The notes below the pieces were generated by a model. The model was not told the origin of the DNA. It saw nothing but the letters and a program-made list of their open reading frames with translations, and ran no database searches. Below are positions 1-10,897 of a DNA stretch of 64,000 nucleotides, one piece after another. The stretch is from Isoetes taiwanensis. Its lineage: Eukaryota; Streptophyta; Lycopodiopsida; Isoetales; Isoetaceae. The first letter of the stretch is position 1, and every line of letters starts with the position of its first letter. Made by a program: the position numbers and the translations under genes. The stretch covers positions 3,570,261 to 3,634,260 of the forward strand of contig JAJEKV010000079.1 in the NCBI GenBank assembly GCA_021234155.1, given 5' to 3'.

Positions 1-62
1 CCATTCTTATCAAGAATCGCAAATGGCTATGCAAAACCTGTAGAATCAGGTTAACAGCTTGC

Positions 63-210
63 CTTGACGTCGTGGAACAAGAAGGGGTCAGCCATTCTTG
101 CTTCCCCCTGACCTGCAGAATCCGGTCGCGCCTACACGGCGCTCCCGGATTCTGCAGGTCAGGGGGAAGCAAGAATGGCTTCCCCCTTCCCCGTTCCACA
201 TAACGTCATG
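63..210. repeat. Long near-perfect inverted repeat (foldback)
   Basis: The arms 91-125 and 145-179 are exact reverse complements over 35 bp. A further 5-bp stem (128-132 with 138-142) closes on a 5-nt loop. Outside the perfect stem, imperfect pairing continues to about 63 and 210 (TGACGT with ACGTCA, TGGAAC with GTTCCA). Transcribed, this would make an extended hairpin. It could be a small foldback MITE or a young hairpin-RNA locus. I found no clear target-site duplication, so the element class is open. Confidence 0.85.
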
Positions 211-581
211 CAACATAAAGTGGTGTATTCTCTTTTATAAGTCTAGTTTATTTCAACTAGCCCTATGGTCCCCACAAACATATTTAAAGAAAAAGGGCCC
301 ATTTAAGTACTCAAACGGAATTGGTACCTTACAAGTGCAGTTCTAACCACACCTTCGGGCTGCAGCTATGGCTATGGCAGTGCACAGGTCTTGGGCTTTC
401 TAGGCTCAGATCTCTTGCTGGATCTGTTCGTCTCTTAAGCCCTTTTTGTTGCCATACTGTTAAGGTGAAAGCCTGGTTGCCAGCAATGGCTTTGCAAATT
501 TTTGCAATGGTGCAAAGATAGGGTTTGATGCCGGGCTCGACCAGTCTAGATCGTTCTGATCATTCTCCTTGCTCCAGGGCT
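211..581. other. Upstream region of the BTB gene
   Basis: No conserved coding frame is visible. This is presumably the promoter and 5' leader of the BTB gene that starts near 582. I could not assign a TATA box with confidence. Confidence 0.4.
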
Positions 582-1898
582 ATGAGCATGATGCAGGGAA
601 TGCAGGGACCGCACCAGACAGTCGGTACCTTGGCTCGCCTTGCCCAGTGGAAGATTGAAAGCTTAACACCAAATATGTGTTTCAAGTCTAGCGTTTTCAG
701 AATGGGCTCCTGGAATTGGTGAGTTAACCTGTTTTTGGAACAATACAACATCAAGATAGTAGAGACAAACATAAGTATTTTAGTTGTTATTATGTCTTTG
801 ACTATTTCTTCTTCAAATAGGCGCTTGCAGATCAAAAAGTGTGGGCCTCTGCATGTTTGGTTGTTTAGAGAGCAAGATCCCTCAAGCAATGATTATGTAC
901 CTGTTGTAACTTTTGTCCTCAGAGTATTGAATGGTGGACACCGCCAAATATCAGCATCTCCAGGTTAAAATCTTGTAGAACAGAGTTTTTGGATCTGTAG
1001 CTGCCACATTGTGGCCATTATAGAAATTTCAACTGTTTTCTCTCAATCTCTTCACATTTTCGACTTTCTTTGCAGTCACCGAAAAAGCATACCAGAACCA
1101 CATGTCGGAATATTTTGCCTGGTCAGTTGAGACTGCAATACAAGGAAAATTTGTGATTGAGGCTGAATTTTTAGACATGAAGATCAACATCGAGAATGTA
1201 ATTAATTGTGACATTATGCAGTTTCTCGTTCCCTCTAGGTTTCTCATTCTCTCTCGGTTATGTTTTGATTGGTAAAACTAACTATGGCTCTGTTAATCCA
1301 GGGTGATGCTATCCCCTTCTTTTGTGCAGAAAAAACCATACAGCCACAGTCACATCTTGGTGTGCTAAATTGCCTAAACAGGATGCTTGAGGATGAACTC
1401 CATACAGACGTTACTATTAAAACCCCCACTGGTGTTACAAAAGCACACCTTGCAATTTTGGCATCTCGTTCCCCTGTTTTCCAAGTGATGTTTGAACATG
1501 ATCTGAAGGAGAGGAAAACATGTACAATTGAAATTGAGGATATGACACTGGAAGATTTAAAAGCTCTTTTAAGCTATCTGTATGGTAGCATCAAGCATGA
1601 TATGTTCCAAAAGCACAGGATTGCACTCTTACAAGCATCTGATAAGTATGATATAAAAGATCTGAAGGATGTATGTGAAGAAAGCCTTCTGGAGGACATC
1701 AGTCAAGAAAATGTCCTTGAGAGGCTTCATGATGCCTGGATGTACCACTTGTCTCGGTTAAAATCCGAATGTTTAAGATACTTGTTCGACTTTGGTAAAG
1801 TCTATGATGTTCAGAAGGAGTTTAACCAATTCTTACTTTCTGCAGACAAGGAACTTATCATTGAGATGTTCCAGGAGGGGTTGAGCACCTGGAGATGA
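582..1898 (+). CDS. MATH-like/BTB-POZ domain protein, At1g21780-like, four exons
   Basis: Exons 582-718, 821-963, 1076-1197 and 1302-1898 join in frame (GT-AG introns, including GTGAGT at 719 and GTAATT at 1198) to give 332 residues, close to the roughly 326 of the Arabidopsis At1g21780 family. The N-terminal part (LARLAQWKIE, GSWNWRLQI, VVTFVLRV, VIEAEFLDMKI) is a MATH-like beta-sandwich. The BTB fold starts near residue 160 (HTDVTIKTPTG, KAHLAILASRSPVF, LLSYLYGSI), and a helical BACK-like tail ends MFQEGLSTW. Family members are thought to act as substrate adaptors of Cullin-3 ubiquitin ligases; that role is inferred. ATG codons at 528, 582, 588 and 591 are in frame. I chose 582 because it gives an N-terminus of family length. 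Confidence 0.88.
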
Positions 1899-2555
1899 AT
1901 TAAAGAAATCATGGGAAGAAAGCTGCTTGTGGGTTCTTGTTTCAGATTACTTTCAAGATTGAAATACTGTTCAAAATATCAAAATTTGTTCAAATTGTGT
2001 ACATGTACAAACGAATGCTTGATTCAGGTCCTACTGAAAGTTGACCTGAAATGTTAATATAATATTTGTATCACTAAAACAATGTGAATTAAGAAACTCT
2101 TTATCAAACTATGCTCAGATGCTAATGCAGAATCCTATTTCTCCTTAAAGAATTTTAGGATCAAAACATTTTATGTTAGAGATTTTATAATTTCGGCACT
2201 TAATTTTGAAGTTATCCTTGTTTGTTAGAACTCTTTTTATCTCCTTGGAATGACTGATTGGTATAAATGCGCAAAATTGTTTTCAATATACTAATCACGT
2301 GTTGGAACTGGTAGTCAAGAAAATGGTCAAGAAAAGAAAGAGAAAATGAAGCTGCTTAAGTAGATGGTTTCGAGGGGTAATTTCCATCGTAAGATATGCA
2401 AAGGTAAATCCCTGTCTACATGTAGGGTTTGCCCTTCTTTTGAATTCGAGAAGCCAAGCTATAACAATAAAAATCCATGATCAAATGTATAGAACGGGCG
2501 TTTTTTATTCAGTACCTCTTCCAAAATGCTTCTTTGGTGAAGACTTCATAGCGCT
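1899..2555. other. 3' UTR and spacer of the BTB gene
   Basis: AT-rich sequence without a conserved frame. AATAAA-like words occur near 2466. It probably holds the 3' UTR and polyadenylation site, then spacer up to the MITE. Confidence 0.4.
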
Positions 2556-2558
2556 TTA

Positions 2559-3210
2559 GGGTGAAATCACACTTGTGCCCGCCCAGGATCTGAAATTTTC
2601 ATCCGCCAATAAAATTCTTGCGTTTCAAATTCCTGGGCGCCCCCTCTATCACACTCAGGGTGCCCGAGACGCAAGATTTCCTGGGCAGGGTGCGGATTCC
2701 TGGGCGGGGGCTGACCAAGATCTTGGGCACCGCCACGTCGAAGCCACGTTTGCAGAGAAATATCGAAGAAGAAAGATTAGGGTTCTTACTGCTTCAACAG
2801 GTACTCGGTTTAGAAAGATTCATCAGTAGATTCGCGCAGAATGAAGCCGGATTTGTGAAAAACACTCGCAATGATGCATGGACAGTAAAAATCCGAACTA
2901 TCAGAACCTAAAGATCGAGCTAACGCAGCCCAAAATCAGTAGAAAGCTAACCCAGAATTTGTAGAAAGCTAATCCGTAGTGATTTTCAGGAATTTGGGCA
3001 ATTCTAGAACAGAATCGGAGCTGCGGCATGTCGATTTAGGGTTCTTCGATTTTAGGGTTCTTCAAGCTCCGACTGTTTTCATGTATAAAAATTTTTGACG
3101 TGGCATGTCATTTTTGGGCGCAAGTCTGATACCGCTATCTTGGGCATCTTCATCCCCTGTCCAAGACATAAAAAACTCAATCTTGGGCGAGCTATAGTGT
3201 GATTTCACCC
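2559..3210. mobile_element. Tourist-like (PIF/Harbinger-type) MITE, complete
   Basis: A 652-bp element flanked on both sides by TTA (2556-2558 and 3211-3213), the target duplication typical of PIF/Harbinger elements. The terminal inverted repeats start GGGTGAAATCACACT. They match over 15 bp at the very ends and, less perfectly, over about 32 bp (both contain CGCCCARGAT). No transposase frame is present, so it would depend on a source element in trans. Short frames inside it are not conserved. Confidence 0.82.
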
Positions 3211-3213
3211 TTA

Positions 3214-4487
3214 GAAGATTTGGATATTCTTCAGTTCCGACATATTCTTCATTCCGACAAGCTAAAGCGAGCGAAAACCTGAAAAACTCAATGAATAAAA
3301 ATAGCTTGTTGAGCCTCTTCATAACGAGTTCCACCGTAAGTAGCCCTTTTCTTGTTTGATCGATAGAACTGGGGAAGGCATTCAAGCTTTTCCAGATTCA
3401 TCGCCCATACAAAGGGTAAAATGTCGTCTTTTTCTTTCTGCTTTCTTCATTTGCTCCATGCACTAGAAACAGACCGTTTGTAGGTTTCATCTTTGCAGCT
3501 AGTTTGCAGCAAAAAATGCAGTAACCATCATAGGCTTGCTGAGAATTTCTAGTGAACAGTCAAAGCCGGACATGTATGTTGCTATTTGATCATATCCAAA
3601 CATCTATCTCCAACAACGACAAACGAAATTTTGGAGTAGAAACGAGATGCAATAAAAAGCATCAAACTTATTCGAAGTTTTTGGACTTTCAATATTGAGT
3701 GCTTGATCTTACATTCTCTCATCACCATCTTCGTATTTACTTAATACAAGAAACTTATCGCGGCGACCAAGGGCGCCGCGAACGTTTCTCTTTCCCGTCT
3801 ATACATGCTAGAACATGCAGAATTTGAACCTGCATTTTGTTGCCTTGTGTTCAGTGCCCGCATGTCAAGGCTGGTGCTTCCTCACAATTGAATTTTGGAT
3901 TTAGTGTTTGAAACTCGTTTAGATCTTTAAAATTTCAGTGCTCTCCGGGTCTTTGATTAAGGCTTCCCCTGAAAACTTCTAGTTGTTAAAGACGGCTTGC
4001 CTACTGGGAACTCAACATATTTTGATCATGACAACCACAGACAAAGTATTTCGATAAATCAAATACATAGATTGTATTAGCACCTAATACTATGATCCCT
4101 TGTTTGCATCTTCAAGGCCAGCTTCAACTATGTTTTTCTCACCCAACTGCACCCCTTTGACGTTTACATTTTTTTAGACATTGCATTTGCCTTTAGAATC
4201 GGGAATAAAAGATAAACACTTCTGATTGAAAAGGAGCAATCTGACGGGAGACTTTCTTTGGAATGGAGTGATTTATTGACATCTTGCTTACCAGAGAGCA
4301 TTTGTTGCAGAATGGAACCAGTGTCTCCAATCTCATTGATGCATGAAGCACTAATATTTATCTCGGCAAAATCTAGGGTAAAGCACTAGCAAAGGTTAAA
4401 GAGGCAATTAACTACTCTGGAAATAATCCCTTTCTATCTTCTTTTCGAATTGAGCTTAATATTTAATATTAGAAGAATAGTGATTTA
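3214..4487. other. Non-coding stretch, nothing recognised
   Basis: AT-rich sequence without a frame resembling any family I know and without clear repeat structure. Confidence 0.4.
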
Positions 4488-4917
4488 AAATGTTTTGAAT
4501 ATTATTAAGGTCCAATCCTTATGTTGGTCATGCATTGCTATCTACACTACAACGACGTTAGGTAGTGTGATTTCAGAATGCAACCTTTATCATTTATAGG
4601 TTCCCCAACATTACAATTTCCAACTATGCCAACAATGCTGGGCACCTTAACTAGTACTATAGAATACTATCCTTTTACTTTTCTTCACCAACAATTCACA
4701 ACAAATGTTTTGAATATTATTAAGGTCGAATCCTTATATTGGTCATGCATTGCTATCTACAACGACGTTAGGTAGTGTGATTTCAGAATGGAACCTTTAT
4801 CATTTATAGGTTCCCCAACATTACAATTTCCAACTATGCCAGCAATGCTGGGCACCTTAACTAGTACCATAGAATACTATCCTTTTATTTTTCTTCACCA
4901 ACAATTCACAACAATTG
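4488..4917 (+). repeat. Tandem direct duplication, two units of about 210-215 bp
   Basis: Unit 1 (4488-4702) and unit 2 (4703-4917) are nearly identical. Both start AAATGTTTTGAATATTATT and end CACCAACAATTCACAACAA. Unit 2 has a 5-bp deletion (CTACACTACAACG becomes CTACAACG) and a few substitutions. A third start follows at about 4914 but breaks off. The short matching frames in both units merely reflect the duplication. Confidence 0.9.
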
Positions 4918-6538
4918 TTTACTCACTTAAATCGACAACCAAACTATGCTTGAGGTCAATGACTCTAAAGTGTAATTCATGCAGCTTTGCAAGAAAGATT
5001 TGAGAGAACATGTCACAACATAGAAATTATTAATGATCTTGATGATTCTAGTCTGCTACAGAGCAGTAATACCAACCAGCTTTAGCAGTTCCTCTTAATA
5101 CTCACATCAGCATTAATGAGCCCCTATAATTTTTCTAACTAAACTTGGAAGCCCAGTAACACGAAACCAGTAACACAAAATGAGTCAATATATAATAGGT
5201 ATATACTTTATTGCTTCTTATATATCCATAGGAAGACCATCATTAGCTTCATGCACATAAAATATTTCTGGTTGTAAATTTAAATCTATCCCGCTAATAT
5301 AGAACAGAACACTTCTATAGCCATTTCAGCAAAACTCGCTGGGCAAATTACAGGCTAGCACCATCTTTGCCAAGACTATCTCATCAGTGCCATATCAGGC
5401 TAGATAAGTTTGCAAAATACTGTACATATTCAGCAAGCTCTATCTTACTCTCTTTTACTGGCAGGTTTCTTAGGTACAGGTCCTCCCCAGTTGGGGAGTT
5501 TCAGCTCTATATAAGCGTCTCCAAGAAGAATTATATGTGGCAAAAGTTTTGATTAAAAGAATACTATTTTGAGATTTCTACAATCACTTTCAGAATGGCT
5601 AACCTTGCTTATATAGTCCAGTCCAGTTCCATAAGCTTTCTATACAGCCACGTGTTATTCTCTTTAACAAATTGGCTCTTCTCTATTAAACGTTTCCTTT
5701 CTGCCCTGTTACACTTTGCTATGGAGTAGCTCTGCAATTTATTGAGCTCTTTATAACAAGCTGCAAAAATATTGGAAAATCCACTATTCCAATTAATTTA
5801 CCTCCTCGTGAAACTTGCATCTGTTTCTAAGAATTTTCAGCCTCAAAAATCTTGAAGCCTTGCAAGCTGCCCTCACATTATCTGCTAGATGTTTCTCATC
5901 CCCATTTGGCACACACATCCATGTCATAACTCGTTAGAACAAAAAACTAAGAGAAGTATGCAAAGAAAACGTATGATAAAATTCATTACAGAAATACACA
6001 GAACATACTATTGATGCAGCAAAAAGCAAAAGCCCCAACTGAGTAGTTTCTTAGATTTGATATTAAGTTGCTTCTAATATCTATATTTTTGCTTTTAATC
6101 CGATTTTTATCATGTCCTTCTAAACATTCAGAGTATTTGCAGACATGTTTTATTACATCACTATTTTAACATGCGGCCATGCCTAGATCTGTCATCAGAC
6201 ATATTCAAACCTTATATTTTTTTAAACTATAATTTCTAACCTGGTATCCGTGGCTCCCAGCTATCCATACTCCCTTGAAGCTTTATACCAATAGCCTGAC
6301 TACGTGGGAGATGTCCCTTTAGGTAACAGATGGCCACAGCCCAAACCTGTACCATTGTTTGCTAGATAATCCAAACCAATGTATGATGTGATAAACATGT
6401 GAATGGCATGCCAACAATTGCCAAAGGAGCAAGACTGACCATCACCAAAAAGCCAAATTGTCTACAGAAGAAATGGTCTGACTAAAGGCAGCATGGCAGC
6501 ATGGACTAACTCTAAATCAAACAGAAAGCAAGTATAAA
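4918..6538. other. Non-coding AT-rich stretch
   Basis: No conserved frame, RNA gene or repeat was recognised. Confidence 0.4.
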
Positions 6539-7250
6539 TCATGGACCTCTTTTGCGGCCGCCATAGTTGTAACCTTCATTGGGGTCGCCATAACCATGAT
6601 CAAATCCAATGCCGCTCAGCACTCTAAACGGAAGGGGTTGCACAAAGCTCCTATGGAGCCAAAATCTCATGCCCAGATCGTAGCTGCTATCTGTATTTGT
6701 TTGGAATCCAAACATAGAGAGGCATCTGCCAAAAAGATCCTGATGCAGAGCCAAAATCAGAGAAGTCTCCACAAGCAAAGATGCAGGGTGGCAACATCTA
6801 GCATCTGCTGGCCGCATCCATCTCTACCACTAAAATAATAATTTTACCCCCTGAGCGATTTTGCCCTATTTGGCTCCTCCAAACGAATTCCTTTAGAAAA
6901 GAATAGAAGTATACTATGAATAACACTTTCCCCGATGACCTCTTGAGCTTTCTTTCAGAAGTTTGGTCGGAAAAGTGGCAGGCCTTGTTGCAAAGTAGAG
7001 AACACGGCCATCAATTATGCGATTATAAACTTTGGGCGATGCCAGAATGGTGCAATGGGCTACATTTCTAAAACTCTTTAATTTGGTAGAAGGCCGTGAT
7101 GAATCTTTCGAGGATGAAGAAATATTGATTGGTCAAGAAATTCTGGCTGGATTGTTTCTTGCACCCCAAATCCTTCAAGCAAGGAGTAGAGCATGTGGAT
7201 CCAGAGTCGAACAGGGTTGGAAGTGCTTATAAATGCACCATAAGTGCATC
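6539..7250. other. Unassigned stretch with a short minus-strand frame
   Basis: A minus-strand frame (6817 to 6539, 92 codons) ends in a Gly/Tyr-rich tail (GYGDPNEGYNYGGRKRG). It has no recognisable homologue. It could be a captured exon end or chance. A plus-strand frame at 7032-7232 is equally anonymous. Confidence 0.2.
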
Positions 7251-7551
7251 ATAAATGCCTGTAGTCTCACGAGGCTATCCCGCCTCGTTCTATTCAGTGG
7301 CATGATAATTTGATGTCTGTTGATGATAATCTCGATGTGGTAGACCATGTTGATTGTGATGAGGCCATTAAACGCCTCAAGGTGGCACAAGGAGTGTGAG
7401 TATATACTGTGTATGGGTGGTTTTGCTTAGTGGACTATTTCGTCCTCTAGGTTTTGAGTCCCATGTCACAGGTCCCTTGTATGTATCTTGATTTTTCGTG
7501 ATAATAGATTGTCGTCCTTCAAAGGAAAAAAATAAAATAAATGCCTGTAGT
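7251..7551 (+). mobile_element. Short retroposon with 15-bp target-site duplication
   Basis: The 15-bp word ATAAATGCCTGTAGT occurs at 7251-7265 and again at 7537-7551. It brackets a 271-bp insert (7266-7536) that ends in an A-rich tail (AAAGGAAAAAAATAAA). Direct repeats plus an A-tail are the signature of target-primed reverse transcription, so this is a SINE or a 5'-truncated LINE. The 3' end (GTCGTCCTTCAAAGG) resembles the other LINE tails in this window (12180, 33880, 38865), suggesting mobilisation by the same LINE machinery. Confidence 0.72.
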
Positions 7552-8089
7552 ACGGCCGCCATAAATGCACGATAAGTGCATATATCATAAATGCCTAAAA
7601 TTTTAAAATTTTGTTTGCACATACGTGTCAGCACAAGGATGATTCAAACAAATTCCATCAAACAAATATTTATCAAACAGAAAATGACACTGAATTAGAT
7701 ATGAGTGACAATGAAGAAAGGTTTTGCAACGAAATTGAATTGTAAGTTCACCTTCATATGAATTACTCATTAACAGATAATTCCAAATGACTTTGCACAA
7801 TAACAACTACATCTTTATTTATTTTTAAGACATTTCAGGGCCAATGCAAAGGTCTTTGCTTTCCAATCAAAGATTAACGATTAGATTATTGATTGGACGT
7901 CTCAGCTGTTCACTTGGATTTGCCTTTCCATCTTTTTGTCCAACACTCATTATATTGATCTTTCAAAGTCTTCCTATCTCTACTAAGTAGTTTCCACCAT
8001 TGGATTTGAACTTGAAGACAATCTTTATCCCATCACCGTGTTTAGTCGACTTTGTCAATGCAACATCTAGCTAAAAGACATATATCTTC
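7552..8089. other. Unassigned stretch between two retroposon remnants
   Basis: No conserved frame is visible. Parts may belong to the LINE fragment that becomes readable after 8090. Confidence 0.3.
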
Positions 8090-8430
8090 CATACTAGCTT
8101 GTTTGTCTTAGTATCCTTGGAGTCTTGTCCTCCCGGGACTACTACCAAGTTGCTTGGGGTTCCTTTTAGAATGGAGATTTCAGTAGCTCAAGCATGGGAT
8201 CAGGTCATTCTTAGTCTTTAGAGGCTTTTGCTTTGGTGGAGATGTGCTTCCTTATCAATAGCCGGAAGAATATAGGTAGCTAAATCTGTTCTCAATAGTA
8301 CGCATGTCTATGTGGTTTTAGCATTGTTAGCTCCTCCTTAAGAGATCATTGCGCTTGTTCAGAACTTTGTGTGGGGTGGCAATAAGACAGGTGGAGTTGT
8401 AAACTGGAGCAAATTGTAACAGATTTGGGC
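8090..8430 (+). pseudogene. Decayed LINE (L1-type) reverse-transcriptase fragment
   Basis: Reading across frames gives the order typical of the region after the RT palm in plant L1 elements: KLLGVPFRMEIS, AQAWDQVILSL, LLLWWR, SLSIAGRI, VAKSVLNSTHVYVV and LLAPP, then FVWGGNKTGGVVNWSK. Stops and frameshifts interrupt it, so it cannot make protein. It supports a LINE source for the neighbouring retroposon at 7266-7536. Confidence 0.6.
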
Positions 8431-9140
8431 ACTTGATGGGCCAGTATACGTACTATTGTACGTATGTACACATGCATAACATGAATGCAGCATGAGTTCA
8501 GGGTTTTGTTTCTTTGGAGAAAGGATTGTTGTAGAACATGAAGGCATGGAGCAATTCTGGGCAATTTTGAACCCGAAATTTGAAACATCATATCTAGGCG
8601 ACTCGAGATCCTTTTCAGGTGTTTTTTTTTTTTCTAGAAATGTCTTCAAGTAAGTTTTCCGGATTGGTCTGATCATTGTCGAAACTCATCTGTATGAGAA
8701 AGTTATGACAGAAATAGTGATGTTGTGTCAGAATTGACTGCACTATGTATCTTTTTCCGCAGTTTAATTCTTGGAGCTAGAAGCCCATCTTTTGAGGCGC
8801 TGATAAATTATGAATTTGTTGGAGACTGGCTACAGAAGGTAACCAGTGAGTGGAAACATCTTTGGAAGGCCGGATTATGAGTTAGGAATGGCCAAATATT
8901 ACCCGAGAAGCACCAATTCAGCATGGAAAATTCAGAAAAGGCAGAATTGAATTGGATCTGGTCGGTACTGAGCTTTCCAACGCCATTTTATGTTCATGTT
9001 ATGTTTTTGCCATTTGTGTTTTATCTTGTTGGACTTGTATTTATTGCTTTTGTCAATTTATTTGCATGTCATAAAATAAAGCTTAAGTACCCATGGATGG
9101 AATTGGGTTGCATTTGAGCTTAACAGTAGAGGAGATCAGA
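8431..9140. other. Unassigned stretch with a short hydrophobic frame
   Basis: A frame at 8923-9117 encodes one or two hydrophobic segments (VMFLPFVFYLVGLVFIAF) after a polar start, with no recognisable family. It may be chance in AT-rich DNA. Confidence 0.2.
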
Positions 9141-9660
9141 GTATGAAGAGCTGGGCAGAATAATCATAAGTAGTAAGAATATGCATTGGTTTAATTTCTA
9201 AGGATTGGGATAAAATATCTTTCTTACCTCATGGAGATGGGGCCAATGCTGAGAAGTAGCCTAGCACAGATGTAGAGCGTCAACGACCCCTCAGCATCAA
9301 GGATTTCAGCATCAAGTTCGTATGAGGATCTTGAAATGGGAATAAGCAATCATCCGACATCAAGGATTATTGAGATTGAGACGAGTCCACATGGGTACAA
9401 GGAGAGCCATGTGAAGCTTGGGGATTTCTGAATGTGCTTATAGCGTGTACTAATAACCTGAGTGCATAATTGTAAGTTTCTAAGTTGTTGCATTGTACTT
9501 TATCAAGAGCATCATAACTAATGTACTCAAAGTATAAATAGTATGGGACGTTGTGTTCCTCATGGAGGATGGTTCTGAGGTAAGTTTTGCATCATGGAAG
9601 ACATTAGTATCTTTCCTTGATCAGTAAAGTACATAGGTATCGGAGCTACATCAATGACAA
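9141..9660 (+). mobile_element. Possible LTR remnant with TATA box and PBS-like site
   Basis: A TATA motif (AGTATAAATAG, about 9530-9540) is followed about 100 bp later by GGTATCGGAGCTA (about 9636-9648). That resembles the initiator tRNA-Met primer binding site TGGTATCAGAGC with two mismatches, placed as it would be just after a 5' LTR. No gag or pol was recognised downstream and the LTR start is not defined. Tentative. Confidence 0.3.
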
Positions 9661-10060
9661 CCAGACTTGTAACTTCCTCGACATGTTTGGATTGTGATTA
9701 TGATCTTCACCAATGAGTTAGCTGCTTCAACATGGTTAGATGGTATGGGCAACCTCGGCAAAGGCAAGATCTAGGCATATGTTTAGCATATATCTAGTGA
9801 ACATCATCTGTCTTGGTCTTTGCATTGCCTCACTATTGTCTTGGTGTTTTATCATGTTCTTGGGTCCTCCGGGGTCGGGCTTCTAGGTTCGGTGGCCTAG
9901 GTTGCTCCGGCATGCTCATGTTCATCTGTGATTCAAGGGGGTGCACTCATATATAAGGGGGATATGCCATCTGCGTGCATGGGTTCACCAAAAACCCCCC
10001 TGTATAACAACTCTTTACTTAAAAAACCCCCTCCTATACAACCTTGTCTCTTTGCACTAA
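9661..10060. other. Unassigned stretch
   Basis: It may be the internal part of the putative LTR element before it. C-runs from about 9990 lead into the tandem repeat that follows. No conserved frame. Confidence 0.3.
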
Positions 10061-10061
10061 T

Positions 10062-10196
10062 TGCAACCCCCACCGTATTTACACTTGTCTTCGCTGCATA
10101 ATGTAAGCACCCCCCCACCATATTTATACGTCCCTTATGCCCGTAATTTAAGCACCCCATACCATATTTTCATGTCTCTTATGCCCATAATATATT
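10062..10196 (+). repeat. Degenerate tandem repeat, three units of about 45 bp
   Basis: Units start near 10062, 10105 and 10150. Each has a C-run, then ACCRTATTT, then GTCTCTTATGCCCATAAT-like sequence. Divergence is moderate. No coding role is evident. Confidence 0.7.
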
Positions 10197-10216
10197 CAAT
10201 GCCAACTCTCCTAATG

Positions 10217-10285
10217 GAATAGAATAGAATAGAATAGAATAGAATAGAATAGAATAGAATAGAATAGAATAGAATAGAATAGAAT
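10217..10285 (+). repeat. (AGAAT)n pentanucleotide microsatellite
   Basis: Thirteen uninterrupted AGAAT units after a partial GAAT unit. Perfect throughout, so likely length-polymorphic. Confidence 0.97.
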
Positions 10286-10457
10286 AAGTTTTTAGCGTCC
10301 ACGGAGGGATGCTAGGGCAAATTTATTGCTTAATATATTTAAAAAACTTATTATTGCTATGTATTATATAGGTTCTCCATAGGAAGCTCCGCAAACAATA
10401 GAATTTGATATAATCGCATTCTTGATTGAATACGCCATGTTATCACTCATATATAAA

Positions 10458-10582
10458 GCATGTTCCTTTTTTGCTTCTTTCTATTTTCTTTGATGCAAAA
10501 AAAACCTGGGAGAGACACGTGTCTTTGAAAAAAATGAAAAAAAAAAGCATATTCCTTTTTTGCTTCTTTCTATTTTCTTTGC
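10458..10582 (+). repeat. Pair of 36-bp direct repeats
   Basis: The sequence AGCATGTTCCTTTTTTGC followed by TTCTTTCTATTTTCTTTG recurs about 88 bp later with one substitution (ATGTTCC becomes ATATTCC). The spacer contains A-runs. It is too long for a usual target-site duplication and looks like a local tandem duplication. Confidence 0.8.
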
Positions 10583-10670
10583 TTCTGAAATTGGCTGGAA
10601 GATGCAAGCTTTGCACCAACGAACCAGCAAATGCAACTATTCAATGAACCTAGAGACTAAAAAACGACCA

Positions 10671-10678
10671 TGACGTCA
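10671..10678. promoter_or_regulatory. TGACGTCA palindrome (bZIP/TGA-type site)
   Basis: A perfect TGACGTCA lies about 270 bp upstream of the small gene at 10942. Plant TGA-class and other bZIP factors bind this core. Use here is inference. Confidence 0.4.
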
Positions 10679-10897
10679 GCTCTTTGCGTTGGAGACGTCG
10701 CAAAATTTAATGGCATATAGTACGGTCATGCAACTGAGCTCCCTTGTGTTGGGGATGTTAATGATTGGCCAATCTTGACCAGATTGGGTGATCTGATGCT
10801 TGGGAATATTTCGTGCTTGAAATATTTAAGTTATGGTAAAGAAGATTTGAAATTTAATGCCAATTGGCTTCGATTGAATTGAGTCCGGCTGCTGTGT

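Noticed and set aside
560-889. 109-codon minus-strand frame
   Set aside because: Shadow of BTB exons 1 and 2; it crosses the spliced intron of the real gene.
2575-2911. Open frames inside the MITE
   Set aside because: Two overlapping frames in a non-autonomous element, with no domain or conservation.
8359-8676. 105-codon minus-strand frame
   Set aside because: Antisense to the LINE fragment and following AT-rich sequence; no motif.
10217-10285. CRISPR-like or telomere-like array
   Set aside because: Perfect AGAAT repeats without spacers; AGAAT is not a plant telomere unit, so it is a plain microsatellite.
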